The position numbers were made by a program, and so were the translations under genes. The notes under the pieces are model-generated. The model was not told the origin of the DNA and ran no database searches. It worked only from the letters and a program-made list of their open reading frames with translations. Positions 18,082 to 27,389 of a stretch of 64,000 nucleotides of DNA are shown here, piece by piece. Source of the stretch: Planococcus glaciei (GTDB lineage Bacteria; Bacillota; Bacilli; Bacillales_A; Planococcaceae); contig NZ_FNDC01000012.1 of assembly GCF_900099655.1 (NCBI RefSeq), positions 62,001 through 126,000 on the forward strand. Direction: 5' to 3'. Position 1 is the first letter of the stretch. The number at the start of each line of letters is the position of its first letter.

Positions 18082-18786
18082 GTGGAAAGTTTAAAGGAAC
18101 AAAGTAAAAACATGCACATCAAGAAAAATGAAACACTTTACATCAGCACAATATTGACAATCATTGCTTCGTTTCTAATGGGATTTATTGATGCTTATAC
18201 ATTCTTGCAGCAAGATGAAGTCTTTGCGAGTGCACAGACCGGCAATCTCGTCAGCTTAAGCTCGAAGCTTTTTTCCGGGGAATGGGGAGAAACCATGAGC
18301 CATGTTTGGGCATTTGGAGGATTTCTGATTGGTGCATTTGCCGGTGAAGCAGTCATGGACCGTTACCAGGATAAAGGCGTGAAAAGATACCGTTATTATT
18401 TATTGATCCAAACGGTATTGCTGCTCGTTCTTGCGCTATTCCAGAATCAGTTGACCGGGGCGCTTATGCTATTTTCACTCGGGACACTTGCGGGATATGA
18501 ACTGACCATCTTCCGTAAATTCCGGGGCACAGTGGTCAATAATGGAATCATGACTGGCAATACAAAAAACTTGATGAGCCATTTATATCAACTTGTTTTC
18601 AAAAATGATTCGAAAGCAAAAGCCCATTTGACCAATTTGGCAGCGACTGTCCTGATTTTCATGTTGGGCGCAGGGGCAGGTACACTTACCATCCGGTATA
18701 ATGCCAGTTATAATCTGTGGGCTGCTTTTGCCATTTCGTTTCTTGCATTTGCATGGGCAACGGTTCGTCCATCGCGTGATTCTTAA
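18082..18786 (+). CDS. YoaK/DUF1275 family membrane protein
   Basis: A 234-residue membrane protein with about six TM segments. SFLMGFIDAYTFL and ASAQTGNLVSLSSKLFSGEW are the hallmark sequences of the DUF1275 (YoaK) family, thought to be transporters. A GTG start at 18082 gives 234 residues. An ATG eleven codons downstream, at 18112 (MHIKKNE), has AAAGGAAC in front and is an alternative. The substrate is unknown. A bidirectional terminator lies downstream. Confidence 0.88.
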   Translation: MESLKEQSKNMHIKKNETLYISTILTIIASFLMGFIDAYTFLQQDEVFASAQTGNLVSLSSKLFSGEWGETMSHVWAFGGFLIGAFAGEAVMDRYQDKGVKRYRYYLLIQTVLLLVLALFQNQLTGALMLFSLGTLAGYELTIFRKFRGTVVNNGIMTGNTKNLMSHLYQLVFKNDSKAKAHLTNLAATVLIFMLGAGAGTLTIRYNASYNLWAAFAISFLAFAWATVRPSRDS

Positions 18787-18990
18787 CTTGGAGGATTTAA
18801 TGCGTTAATTTGCTTGTAAGCTTTACTCAAATAAACGTACCATATTTTTACATAAATTCCTATACCAATATAAACTCTCCAATCTACTTTGCTGAAATAT
18901 AGGATATAAGGAACTTTTTCCGATTGTAATACTGAAGCTAGGCAGCTAAAATGAATTTCGCCTATCGATTGAAGCAATAGGATTCAACAT

Positions 18991-19029
18991 AAAAAAACCT
19001 TTCTTTGCCGAAGCGAAGAAAGGTTTTTT
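18991..19029. terminator. Bidirectional terminator
   Basis: Perfect stem AAAAAACCTTTCTT / AAGAAAGGTTTTTT around a ten-base loop, with T runs on both strands. It separates the DUF1275 gene and tatA. Confidence 0.9.
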
Positions 19030-19035
19030 GCGTTC

Positions 19036-19242
19036 TTATTTTTTTATCATTTTTTCTTTTTCAGCGTCTTCGTCCAATTTGGAATCTTCTGTTGCATCGT
19101 CCATGAGGCCTTTAGTCGAGTTTTTAAATTCTCTCAGAGTTTGTCCTGCAGCACGACCCAACTCCGGTAATTTAGCTGGTCCAAAAAAGATTAATGCAAT
19201 GATGAAGATTAAAATTAATCCCGGTACACCTATGTTTGGCAT
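19036..19242 (-). CDS. tatA: Sec-independent protein translocase subunit TatA
   Basis: A 68-residue TatA/E protein: one N-terminal membrane helix ([13 protein letters not shown]), the hinge [10 protein letters not shown], an amphipathic helix and an acidic tail. It starts at 19242 behind GGGAGGCG. TatA forms the pore of the twin-arginine export system together with TatC. No tatC is next to it in this window, so TatC must be elsewhere, as is usual when tatA copies are scattered. Confidence 0.93.
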   Translation of the reverse strand: MPNIGVPGLILIFIIALIFFGPAKLPELGRAAGQTLREFKNSTKGLMDDATEDSKLDEDAEKEKMIKK

Positions 19243-19438
19243 AGTGTTCGCCTCCCGTCAATTAGTAATACTATTCCTTTTCAGCCATTTCTGCAAGTCA
19301 TTCGTAAATCGCACTGTAACTTACATTTGAGCAGTTGCTCGTTATGAAAATAAGACCGGAATCTCCATTAGAAAAACGTCACAAAATTCGTCTTTTCATC
19401 ATGCGGCTGTTTTTAATTTTGCTTTAAACAGGCGGCGT

Positions 19439-20305
19439 CTATTTCGGTTCCACATGAACATGCGCTTCAATCACTCCGTAGCGTTTTATCAGGAGATCCT
19501 CTACTTCGTTTGAAATATCGTGCGCTGCCGCTATTCCTAATTTGGAATTGACCAATATGACGACATCCACCACAGGGTTGTTGCCATATTTTCGTGCACG
19601 TATATTTTTGACCCCTTTTACTCCGGCCACGGTATAAACTGCTTGCTCGTACGTTTTTAGTTTCTCTTCGTCAAAGCCGTCGGTCAAATCGTGGGAAGCT
19701 TCTCTGAAGATGTCCCATCCGGTTTTGCAAATTAAAAAGCCAACGACTAATGCCGCTGCCGGATCCAGCCAAGGCAAGCCAAACTGAGAACCGAAGATGC
19801 CAATCGCCGCCCCAACACTGACCCATGCATCTGACCGATTGTCTTTTGCTGCCGCCATAAGCGATTGGCTCTGAATTTTTAATGCTAATTTTTTGTTATA
19901 TCTATATACCATATAAATAACTACAGCGCACAACAAACCAGTCCACGCTGCAATGGGGTCAGGTGCTTCCGACTGGCGGAAAAAAGCAGAGACAGCAGCT
20001 CCATAAAGAACCTGGAGGCCGACTGCGATCATCACAAAAGCCGCCACCAAAGAAGCCACCGGTTCTGCTTTCCAATGTCCGTAATGATGATTTTCATCAG
20101 GCGGCCGCCGTGATATCTTCAAGCCAATTAGAACAGCTAAGGAAGCCACTATATCAGTGGTGTTATTAAATCCGTCTGCTAGCAACGCTTCCGAACCGGT
20201 CAACTGTCCGACCAGCAATTTAATTGCCGACAAAAAAAGATAAGCAACGATGCTGAGGTATGCACCACGTTCGCCGCGTTTTAAATCCTGGTATTTCCGT
20301 TCCAT
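19439..20305 (-). CDS. Cation diffusion facilitator family transporter
   Basis: A 288-residue CDF protein with about six TM segments. TM2 bears DGFNNTTD and TM5 bears AAKDNRSDAWVS, the His/Asp metal-site helices of the family (N at one position is as in YdfM/MntE-like members). The C-terminal domain (about 207-288) is the ZT_dimer type. Probably exports Mn2+, Zn2+ or Fe2+ in exchange for protons; specificity is not determinable here. ATG at 20305 follows GGAGGGAA. Confidence 0.92.
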   Translation of the reverse strand: MERKYQDLKRGERGAYLSIVAYLFLSAIKLLVGQLTGSEALLADGFNNTTDIVASLAVLIGLKISRRPPDENHHYGHWKAEPVASLVAAFVMIAVGLQVLYGAAVSAFFRQSEAPDPIAAWTGLLCAVVIYMVYRYNKKLALKIQSQSLMAAAKDNRSDAWVSVGAAIGIFGSQFGLPWLDPAAALVVGFLICKTGWDIFREASHDLTDGFDEEKLKTYEQAVYTVAGVKGVKNIRARKYGNNPVVDVVILVNSKLGIAAAHDISNEVEDLLIKRYGVIEAHVHVEPK

Positions 20306-20515
20306 GCGGTTCCCTCCAAAATACGTCCTCGAACAGCATAACAGAGGGATATTGAGTGGGTCTACAGCAATCTTCTTTCCTCAATCAACCAAAATAGCTC
20401 TCCTAAAATAATGTTTCTCTTAGGAAACAGACGGAAAAATCTAACTTCCCACTTATTCTAAAAATAATGCGTGTTGAAAACTGCTCGCTTCCTATAGATA
20501 ATTCCGGAAGATTGG

Positions 20516-21094
20516 CTATTGTTCGCCGGCTTCAATTTTCTTTATCACTTTTGCAGGCACTCCCCCTGCGATGGTGTTAGCCGGAACATTCCGTGTAACG
20601 ACTGCACCAGCCGCAATAACAGCTCCGTCTCCGATTTCGACGCCGGGAACCACCGTGACGTTTGCGCCAATCCAAACATCTTTGCCAATAGCAATAGGAG
20701 CAGGATGCATCGTGCTGCGCTTTTGGGGGTCCATGTCATGATTCAGCGTCGCTAACACAGCATTATGCCCGATAAGCGATCTATCGCCTATCGTAATGCC
20801 TCCCTGATCCTGAAAGCGGCAGCCTGAATTGATAAAGACATTCTTGCCGATACGGATGTTTTTGCCGCAGTCCGTGTAAAAAGGTGGGAACAAGGCAAAA
20901 GTAGGCTCTACTGGTTTGCCGGTCAACCGGGAAAATAATTCCTGGACTTCTTCAGGCGTATGGTATTTCCCATTCAATTCCACCGTTATTTTTAAGGCTT
21001 CCTGCGCAAGATTATGCATCGTTTGGTGCATCTCCGAACCGCCCTCAATTGCTTTCCCACTGTTTAGATGTGCTAAAAAGTCGTTGGTATCCAT
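20516..21094 (-). CDS. Sugar O-acetyltransferase (maltose/NodL type)
   Basis: A 192-residue left-handed beta-helix acetyltransferase. Residues about 60-185 contain hexapeptide repeats ([41 protein letters not shown]), with catalytic H in TLNHDMDP and the C-terminal [13 protein letters not shown] typical of MAC/NodL acetyltransferases. It transfers acetyl from acetyl-CoA to sugar hydroxyls. It begins at 21094 behind AAGGAGG. Monocistronic by appearance. Confidence 0.9.
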   Translation of the reverse strand: MDTNDFLAHLNSGKAIEGGSEMHQTMHNLAQEALKITVELNGKYHTPEEVQELFSRLTGKPVEPTFALFPPFYTDCGKNIRIGKNVFINSGCRFQDQGGITIGDRSLIGHNAVLATLNHDMDPQKRSTMHPAPIAIGKDVWIGANVTVVPGVEIGDGAVIAAGAVVTRNVPANTIAGGVPAKVIKKIEAGEQ

Positions 21095-21274
21095 AGAAAT
21101 CCTCCTTGTTTTTTAATCAAAAAAACCAAATAGAAAACTCCCGTCATTAGGTTATGAAGAGGAATTCTATTTGGCCGTTGCAGTGAATGAAATGTATTGC
21201 TGCCAATCAGTTATTGAAGATTAAGAGCTCAGCTTATTTCAACTCCAAGAATGGCTGGTCTGCATGCTTTTGGT

Positions 21275-22315
21275 TTACATTGTGCTGATGTCGATAACAA
21301 AACGGTATTTCACATCTGAAGCCAATACGCGTTCATAAGCTTCGTCAATCCGGTCCGCTGATATCACTTCAATTTTCGGAGCAATATTGTGTTCTGCACA
21401 AAAATCCAGCATTTCCTGCGTCTCACGGATGCCGCCAATCATGGATCCTGCGAATGAACGGCGATGGCCGATTAAGGAAAAGACATTTACCGCGAGCGGT
21501 TCTGCAGGCGCACCGACGTTTACCAATGTGCCGTCCAGCGTCAACAAAGAAAAATACGCATCCATGTCGATCTTGGCGCTTACCGTGTTGATGATCAAGT
21601 CGAACGTACCGGCAAGTTTCGAGAAGGTTTCAGGATCGCTTGTGGCATAATAGTCTTTCGCGCCAAACTCCAAGCCGTCTTCTTTTTTGCTCAAGGTCTG
21701 CGACAACACTGTCACCTCAGCCCCCATTGCACTTGCGATTTTGACAGCCATATGGCCGAGTCCGCCCATACCGACAATCGCCACTTTTTTGCCTGGCCCG
21801 GCTCCCCAGTGGTTCAGCGGTGAATACGTCGTGATGCCTGCACAAAGCAAAGGCGCAGCCGTGTCCAATTCAATGTTGTCAGGAATCCGGACTACAAAAT
21901 TTTCCGTGACCACGATATGCGTCGCATACCCGCCTTGGGTTGGTTCCCCGTATTTATCTACTCCGGCATAAGTCGGAACATTGCCTTTTAGGCAATACTG
22001 TTCTTCGCCTTTTTGGCAGTTCTTGCATTCGCCGCATGAGTCCACCATGCAGCCAACCCCTATCCGGTCGCCGACTTTGTACTTGGAAACATTCGATCCA
22101 ACTTCCGTAACAATCCCGGCAATCTCGTGTCCCGGAACCAATGGATAATTCACAGGCCCCCATTCGCCGTGAGCCGTATGGATATCGGAATGGCAGATCC
22201 CTGAAAATTTGATTTCAATCAGAACATCATTGATATCCAAGTCGCGGCGCTGAATTTCCGTTTCATGAAAAGATTTGTCCGGTCCATCGACCGCTCTTGC
22301 TTTTGCTGTAACCAT
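21275..22315 (-). CDS. Zinc-dependent NAD(P) alcohol/aldehyde reductase
   Basis: A 346-residue medium-chain dehydrogenase of the YahK/AdhA cinnamyl-alcohol-dehydrogenase-like type. Catalytic zinc ligands are C41, H63 (GHE motif) and C157. Structural zinc ligands are C94, C97, C100 and C108. The Rossmann motif is GMGGLG at 181-186. It reduces aldehydes with NADPH, and in Bacillus the homologue adhA is under the MerR-type AdhR in response to aldehydes. Here a MerR-type gene is divergent, with a 19-bp-spacer promoter between, supporting the same control. The name adhA would fit but is not claimed. Confidence 0.92.
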   Translation of the reverse strand: MVTAKARAVDGPDKSFHETEIQRRDLDINDVLIEIKFSGICHSDIHTAHGEWGPVNYPLVPGHEIAGIVTEVGSNVSKYKVGDRIGVGCMVDSCGECKNCQKGEEQYCLKGNVPTYAGVDKYGEPTQGGYATHIVVTENFVVRIPDNIELDTAAPLLCAGITTYSPLNHWGAGPGKKVAIVGMGGLGHMAVKIASAMGAEVTVLSQTLSKKEDGLEFGAKDYYATSDPETFSKLAGTFDLIINTVSAKIDMDAYFSLLTLDGTLVNVGAPAEPLAVNVFSLIGHRRSFAGSMIGGIRETQEMLDFCAEHNIAPKIEVISADRIDEAYERVLASDVKYRFVIDISTM

Positions 22316-22424
22316 ATCGAAAACCTCCAGTATTTTTTAAGAACGCTGTTGCAGGCACCCACGAGGAGTCAATTGCAGATTCACTCCTAACGCTTTGTAC
22401 CCTGCTTCGTTCTCTTGAAAACCC

Positions 22425-22455
22425 ATGATAAACCTTAGAGTTAACTCTAGGTCAA
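22425..22455 (-). promoter_or_regulatory. MerR-type promoter of the alcohol dehydrogenase
   Basis: On the minus strand -35 TTGACC (22450-22455) and -10 TATCAT (22425-22430) are 19 bases apart, the stretched spacer characteristic of MerR-activated promoters. Inside the spacer is the perfect 14-nt palindrome TAGAGTTAACTCTA (22436-22449). It lies 110 bases upstream of the dehydrogenase start. Confidence 0.8.
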
Positions 22456-22572
22456 GCGATAAACTGCGCGAACCTCACACCGCATTGATTTTGACTTCCG
22501 GCGCCATACGTGATAAAGTCTTTCCAAATTCCAGCTTTCATTCAAGGTGGAATTTGAATGGAGGAACGAACG

Positions 22573-22995
22573 ATGAAAACATATTCTATAGGCGAAGTTG
22601 CGAAAGAATTAAATTTAACGGTCTACACGATCCGTTACTATGATAAGGAGGGGCTAATCCCGTTTGTGGAACGATCAGAAAGCGGAGTACGTCTGTTTAA
22701 AGAAAGCGATATTGCCGCTTTGAATGTTATTGAATGCCTGAAAGCGAGCGGCATGCCGATAAAGGAAATCAAGAATTTCATCGATTGGTGTGCAGAAGGC
22801 GATGCCACGCTGCAGCAGCGCTATGATATGTTCATGGAGCGAAAAGCGACGGTAGAAGCCCAGATGTCCGAACTGAGAAAAACGATGGAAGTCATTGAAC
22901 ATAAATGCTTGTACTACCAAACGGCGTTGGAAGCAGGCACTGAAGACATCCATAAACAAGAGAATATCGCTGCTTCCATTCCTGGCAGCCGTTAA
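22573..22995 (+). CDS. MerR-family regulator (AdhR/NmlR-like)
   Basis: A 140-residue regulator, starting at ATG 22573 (MKTYSIGEVA) seven bases behind GGAGGAA. It has an N-terminal MerR helix-turn-helix (YSIGEVAKELNLTVYTIRYYDKEGL), the wing, and a dimerisation helix. C55 sits where the redox-sensitive cysteine of AdhR/NmlR proteins is found; two other cysteines follow. It probably senses electrophilic aldehydes and activates the divergent dehydrogenase. It ends in a bidirectional terminator. Confidence 0.88.
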   Translation: MKTYSIGEVAKELNLTVYTIRYYDKEGLIPFVERSESGVRLFKESDIAALNVIECLKASGMPIKEIKNFIDWCAEGDATLQQRYDMFMERKATVEAQMSELRKTMEVIEHKCLYYQTALEAGTEDIHKQENIAASIPGSR

Positions 22996-23122
22996 TCAAA
23001 AGGAAAGCTGCCTTCTGTTATTCTCTTGTCCATATAGCCGTATGTTTTTATTTGATGCAGCGAGATTTACGGATATATTATTTATCGATGCCCCGCTGAT
23101 TGATCCCCCTAATCTTATTCTC

Positions 23123-23158
23123 AAAAAATGAGCCTTTCCACTCGGGAAGGCTCATTTC
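23123..23158 (+). terminator. Terminator of the MerR-type gene
   Basis: Stem ATGAGCCTTTCC / GGGAAGGCTCAT with one bulge, after an A run. Confidence 0.7.
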
Positions 23159-23227
23159 TATCTCTATGCAGGGTTTCTGCTTCTAAGCTTGGCAGCAACA
23201 AAAGCCTCTGTCTGTTCACGGAACATT

Positions 23228-23665
23228 TCAAAGATCTCCAACGGATTTCCCTGCGTCCGATTCTTTGAAACTCGCTAACACGCTATACCCGAAAACCAGA
23301 CCGGCGACCGTCGAAACAGTCGTTCCGCCAACAAGAAGAAGTGCTGGAATAGGCAGCCAGCCTTCCCCGAGCGAAGAGAATGGCAAGAAAGCCATCAGTA
23401 CCAAGTAAAGTGCAGGCAATCCAACGGCCGTGAAAAGAATCCAATCAAAAGACCATGGTCCGCCATTTTTGAATTGCAGCAGAAACTTAGGCGTCCGGAG
23501 CAACAAGCCAATCACTACTGGAAAAAGCGCAATATAGACCTGGAGCGGGAAAAGGTTAAAAGTGGTCCGGGACCATTCGGCTAGCTGCTGCTGCAAGTGC
23601 ATTCCATAATACAGCACTAGCCCAATGGCCAATGTCCAAATAAAATAATAGAGAAATCGTTTCAA
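23228..23665 (-). CDS. Hypothetical membrane protein, 145 aa
   Basis: Four hydrophobic segments: about residues 7-22, 43-57, 77-95 and 105-125. TTG start at 23665 follows GGAGGAGTATATC. I recognise no family. The loop before segment 3 is short and basic. No neighbours in an operon. Confidence 0.65.
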   Translation of the reverse strand: MKRFLYYFIWTLAIGLVLYYGMHLQQQLAEWSRTTFNLFPLQVYIALFPVVIGLLLRTPKFLLQFKNGGPWSFDWILFTAVGLPALYLVLMAFLPFSSLGEGWLPIPALLLVGGTTVSTVAGLVFGYSVLASFKESDAGKSVGDL

Positions 23666-23978
23666 GATATACTCCTCCTTCTTTTAAATCAAATAAAGTA
23701 TGTTAGCTTTTATACGTGAAGGAAAAAGAATTGTTTCACAAATTTGGAAATAAAACTGCCTACCTCTCCTGATTTTCCTATTGAATAAGAACAGATAAAG
23801 AAAGCAATTTTTGCTGACTGCCTTTTAGGAAGTGTCCATTCTAAATTGCTGGTATTTATGGATATTTGTGGTACTATTCAAAGAAATCATATTATACTTT
23901 TACTAAGCTTTATTCAGTGAGGCTAACTAAATTCAAACGTTTTAATTTCTTAATTTTAAGAGGGGGAGTGCATCATTC
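23666..23978 (+). other. Intergenic region, promoter-like only
   Basis: An AT-rich 313-nt stretch. I see no ORF or repeat. Candidate -10 TGGTACTAT lies near 23868, preceding the small gene that follows. Confidence 0.35.
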
Positions 23979-24152
23979 ATGTGGATTTTCTTCATTCCGA
24001 TAACGATTCTTTTATCCTTTGGGCTTTTGATCGAATGGAAGCGAAAAAGAAGAAACGATGATGTCTTTAAAACAATCAACCCCCACACCAGACCTGGAGA
24101 AAGCACTAATTACAAAATGGGGGACAACAACTACACCAGCGGAGGAGAGTAA
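23979..24152 (+). CDS. Small membrane protein, 57 aa
   Basis: ATG at 23979 follows AGGGGGAGTG eight bases upstream. The N-terminus (MWIFFIPITILLSFGLLI) is one membrane helix, followed by basic residues (EWKRKRRND) and a polar tail ending YTSGGE. It is too short to be picked up by most length cut-offs. Family unknown. Confidence 0.6.
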   Translation: MWIFFIPITILLSFGLLIEWKRKRRNDDVFKTINPHTRPGESTNYKMGDNNYTSGGE

Positions 24153-24260
24153 GAATTAACTAGTGTGCACTTTGGCGACTCAAGAGAAATGCTTCCAAAT
24201 TAACGCTTCTTTTTCAAGCTGGAATGCTGTTCATTTCATTTCATTGTTAATAATATGTAT

Positions 24261-24320
24261 AAAAGAACTGGACTGAGCGGCAATCACCTTTTAAAGTGCT
24301 GCCGCTCAGTCCAGTTCTTT
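24261..24320. terminator. Long perfect hairpin, terminator of the phosphotransferase-like gene
   Basis: About 20 bp of perfect stem (AAGAACTGGACTGAGCGGCA and its complement), just past the stop codon of the minus-strand gene. T-rich after the stem on each strand. Confidence 0.85.
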
Positions 24321-24327
24321 CATTAAA

Positions 24328-25422
24328 TCATTTAAGTTCTTCCACTACTAAATCCTCTAGCTGTTTAACTTGCCGGGATGCCAGCGTCTTTAACTCTTCT
24401 GACAGGAACAAGAGCCTTTTCTTTATTTCTTCTTTATTGCCATAACGAATCATCGTTTCTTCTGTTAAGTTCTCCGCTAACAGCTGGCGATGGATGTTTG
24501 CAATTTCAAGCAGTTGCAGCAATTGTTCCCCTTTGACTTCTGCAGCAACCTTTTGATCCTCTGCACTGTATCCTTCCATAAATCCTTTTGCCATCATTTT
24601 TAACTGCCGGTCACAAGCTGCAAACCGGTGCTTTTTATAACGCTCCGTTTGCGCCAAAGCGATAAAGTAAGTTTCATAGAGATTCATGAAATTTCCGGCC
24701 ATCCCTCTCGGGTAATAGATGCTTGGGTAAGGATCTATTAAACACACACGATTGTCGTTCATCAAAATATTTTCAGGAGATGCATCCTGATTTACCAAAA
24801 GCGGCTTTGAAAATGATTTTTTTCTTAGGTCAACAGCCAGTTGAATCGTTTGAAAGAGAACTTTGTCTTCGAATTCCGAATAAGCTGCGCATAGGGCTTG
24901 ATAATCTGCTAAATGCTCTGCACTTTCTTCATCAAGAAACTTCCTTGCGTCTCCGCTTATGCTGCCTCGCAATCCCTTTTCTTCTGACCAAGCCAAATAG
25001 CCGAAACCGTCCAAACCGTGCGGAACTTCTTCTGTTTTCCGATGAATCTCTCCTATTTCTTTCCCTATCTGAAAAGCGGTTGCTTCTGTCGTACTATGTA
25101 AATCAATTTGTTCCCCACCATAAGTTTCCAGCGTATATGCCAGTTCCGCTGAAACATGGAATTTGAAGAATTCAGGAGCTGCTCCTCCCGCTGCTTTATT
25201 GACGGATCGATAGTACAGTTCCGTTCCTCCGTACTCAGCTTTTAATGCTTCTTCGTTGAAAGGAACCGGTTTGCCATAAGCTATATCTTTTGGAATCCGA
25301 AGGACCAATTTATCTCTGCCTTTCTTTACTTTCCAGGCATAGTGCCAGGCCCCTTCACCAAGAAATTCAATTACTTCAACATCTGCATGCATAGTTGCGG
25401 CTTTTAATTTTGACTTTTCCAT
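24328..25422 (-). CDS. Aminoglycoside-phosphotransferase/CotS-type kinase-like protein
   Basis: A 364-residue kinase-fold protein. The N-lobe has LGEGAWHYAWKV (P-loop-like) and LVLRIPKD with the nucleotide-binding Lys region. The C-lobe has VNQDASPENILM, a variant of the HxDxxPxNxL catalytic loop with N in place of His, and LIDPYPSI in place of the DxD/DFD motif. It belongs to the APH/choline-kinase fold. The substrate is unknown: an antibiotic, a sugar or a choline-like alcohol are possible. Starts at 25422 after GAAGGTG. Confidence 0.78.
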   Translation of the reverse strand: MEKSKLKAATMHADVEVIEFLGEGAWHYAWKVKKGRDKLVLRIPKDIAYGKPVPFNEEALKAEYGGTELYYRSVNKAAGGAAPEFFKFHVSAELAYTLETYGGEQIDLHSTTEATAFQIGKEIGEIHRKTEEVPHGLDGFGYLAWSEEKGLRGSISGDARKFLDEESAEHLADYQALCAAYSEFEDKVLFQTIQLAVDLRKKSFSKPLLVNQDASPENILMNDNRVCLIDPYPSIYYPRGMAGNFMNLYETYFIALAQTERYKKHRFAACDRQLKMMAKGFMEGYSAEDQKVAAEVKGEQLLQLLEIANIHRQLLAENLTEETMIRYGNKEEIKKRLLFLSEELKTLASRQVKQLEDLVVEELK

Positions 25423-25773
25423 CCGTGCACCTTCAATCCGCTTAAAATTTTTTCTTCAAAGCAGTTAATCCCTCATTTGCTTTTTCGAATCAGTAAAATC
25501 AGTTCTCGCTTTCTTAACTTACGCACTAATTTCTATAAAGTTTCACTTCTCTTTTTTCTTTAAAATGGATAGCTTTGCAAATTTCTCGGCTGGACTTTTA
25601 GCCGCCACTTTTCACGACTAATGCTGGTACAATTTGCAATGGTTTTTCTAGATTCCTCTGAGTACTTTAATACTTGTAAAATTTCGTTGAATACGAAAAG
25701 ATAATAGGACATGTGTCCTTTCGACTCCCTTTAATTCCCTGTACATTAAGAAGACAGAAAGGTGTGGGAAATT
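25423..25773 (+). promoter_or_regulatory. Control region of the DUF606-Crp operon
   Basis: The 351-nt gap has two dyads near the operon: TTTCGT-N5-ACGAAA (25682-25698) and AGGACA-TG-TGTCCT (25706-25719), with GATAAT between them (25700-25705). Both dyads are candidate operators for the Crp/Fnr-type regulator encoded downstream. No gene seen. Confidence 0.4.
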
Positions 25774-26199
25774 ATGAAAGGGATATTTTTTGCGCTGGCG
25801 GGTGGCTTTTTTCTGACCTTGCAAAGCGTAGCGAATGCAGAGATCAGCAGCCATATCGGCACCTGGCAAGCGGCTGCCATGACGCAGTTAACGGGATTTT
25901 TGTTCGCATTGCTGATTGTTGTCCTGATTAGAGACAAAACTTATCGCCAGCTTAACCGGGTATCGCCTCTTTATGCATCCGGCGGGATGCTGGCAGCCAT
26001 TGTGCTGTTCTGCAATATGACAGCTGTCCACATCATGGGCGTTACGCTGACAATCGGCGTGTTTTTGATCGCCCAACTCGTCATGGCACTTGCCATCGAC
26101 GGCAATGGCTGGTTTGATATGTCCAAAAAGAAAATTAGCCGGACACAAGTCATTGGCGTCTTGTTGATGATTACAGGTGTTATTGTCTTGAAATGGTGA
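25774..26199 (+). CDS. DUF606 (YdcZ-type DMT) transporter subunit 1
   Basis: A 141-residue five-TM protein with the DUF606 pattern (KGIFFALAGGFFLTLQSVANAEISSHIGTW and a C-terminal GVLLMITGVIVLK). DUF606 proteins often act as pairs in transport of small molecules. ATG at 25774 follows GGTGTGGG. It is first in a three-gene unit with a Crp/Fnr regulator and a second DUF606 gene. Confidence 0.88.
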   Translation: MKGIFFALAGGFFLTLQSVANAEISSHIGTWQAAAMTQLTGFLFALLIVVLIRDKTYRQLNRVSPLYASGGMLAAIVLFCNMTAVHIMGVTLTIGVFLIAQLVMALAIDGNGWFDMSKKKISRTQVIGVLLMITGVIVLKW

Positions 26200-26210
26200 G
26201 GAGGAAAACA

Positions 26211-26876
26211 ATGGATCCGCGTGTAATTGATTATTTAAAGCAGTTTCAATTAATGGAGTTGTTCCCGCCTGGGGTAAGGCAAGAAATGACTCTGGCTACT
26301 TTTAAAAATGGTGAACGCCTATTTTCTCAAGACGATGAAGCCCATATCCTTTATTTTCTTGTTAAAGGAAAGCTGAAAATCTCGATGTTGTCTCCAGAAG
26401 GAAAACGATTGATCCTGGCTTTCAAAACACCCTTCGATATTGTAGGCGACATTGAATATGTGCGGAACTGCCCTTTCATCAACACCGTGGAAGCCGTTAC
26501 AGATATCGAAGTGATTGGAATTTCGCATGACAGCTTGCGAAAACAATTGAGTGAGAATGCTGCATGGCTGCAATTTTTGCTTCGGACGATCACTCAAAAA
26601 TTCGAAAACAAATCCAGAGCAATGAACTTCAACTTGCTTTACACCGTCGATGTCCGAGTCGCGAGCTACCTTTTATCCATGACGCCCACGCAGCCGGTAT
26701 TGGATTCCACATCGCTCGTCGATATGGCTGATTTGATTGGCACCAGCTACCGCCATTTAAACCGGGTCCTGCGGCAGTTTGAAGAAGCGGGCTGGCTTGT
26801 GAAAAAGCGCGGAAAAATTACGCTGCTCGATCGAAAGGCATTGTTGGCGCAAGCCGGTCAAAATATATACGAATAG
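26211..26876 (+). CDS. Crp/Fnr-family transcriptional regulator
   Basis: A 221-residue regulator with a cNMP-binding-like beta-barrel (about 20-120) and a C-terminal HTH_Crp (LVDMADLIGTSYRHLNRVLRQF). ATG at 26211 follows GGAGGAAAACA. There is no Cys cluster of an Fnr iron-sulfur type: only one Cys is seen. It lies between two DUF606 transporter genes and is expected to regulate them. Confidence 0.9.
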   Translation: MDPRVIDYLKQFQLMELFPPGVRQEMTLATFKNGERLFSQDDEAHILYFLVKGKLKISMLSPEGKRLILAFKTPFDIVGDIEYVRNCPFINTVEAVTDIEVIGISHDSLRKQLSENAAWLQFLLRTITQKFENKSRAMNFNLLYTVDVRVASYLLSMTPTQPVLDSTSLVDMADLIGTSYRHLNRVLRQFEEAGWLVKKRGKITLLDRKALLAQAGQNIYE

Positions 26877-26887
26877 GAGGAAAGCAA

Positions 26888-27376
26888 ATGATTAGCGGCA
26901 TCTTGCTGGCACTTATCGGAGGCGGATTTGTCAGCCTGCAGAATACATTTAATGCAAACGTCAAAAAACGGGTGAGCGTCTGGACGACTACTGCACTTGT
27001 GCTGTTTCTTGGATTTGCTGCATCATTTGTGGCTGGCCTAGTTTCTGAAGGAAGCGGTTTGTTCAGCTTCCAGGCAGAACCTTGGTTTTGGTTCAGCGGA
27101 ATCGTCGGAGTCGGAGTGGTGGCTTGCGTCACCCAAGGCGTGCAGATTCTCGGTCCAAGCCATGCCATTTCACTCGTCATGGTCTCTCAGATTTTCTTCG
27201 GTTTGGTATGGGATGGGCTTGGCTGGTTCGGACTCGAACAAATCCCGTTCACTTGGCAATCGCTTCTTGGCGTCCTGCTGATCAGCGGCGGTGTGCTCCT
27301 GTTCCAATTAGGGCCGAAGCTGGAACAAAAGCGTTCGCTAAATCCAAACGCATGGCCCATTAAGCCGAACAATTGA
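26888..27376 (+). CDS. DUF606 (YdcZ-type DMT) transporter subunit 2
   Basis: A 162-residue five-TM homologue of the first DUF606 gene (ALIGGGFVSLQNTFNANVKKRVSVW, TQGVQILGPSHAISLVMVSQ). It starts behind AGGAGGAAAGCAA, twelve bases after the regulator. The two probably pair into one carrier. Ends with two hairpin terminators. Confidence 0.88.
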   Translation: MISGILLALIGGGFVSLQNTFNANVKKRVSVWTTTALVLFLGFAASFVAGLVSEGSGLFSFQAEPWFWFSGIVGVGVVACVTQGVQILGPSHAISLVMVSQIFFGLVWDGLGWFGLEQIPFTWQSLLGVLLISGGVLLFQLGPKLEQKRSLNPNAWPIKPNN

Positions 27377-27389
27377 CGGTAAAACTAAG

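Noticed and set aside
18783-18977. 64-codon minus-strand frame with TTG start
   Set aside because: No ribosome binding site, unusual composition and it lies in the gap between DUF1275 and a bidirectional terminator.
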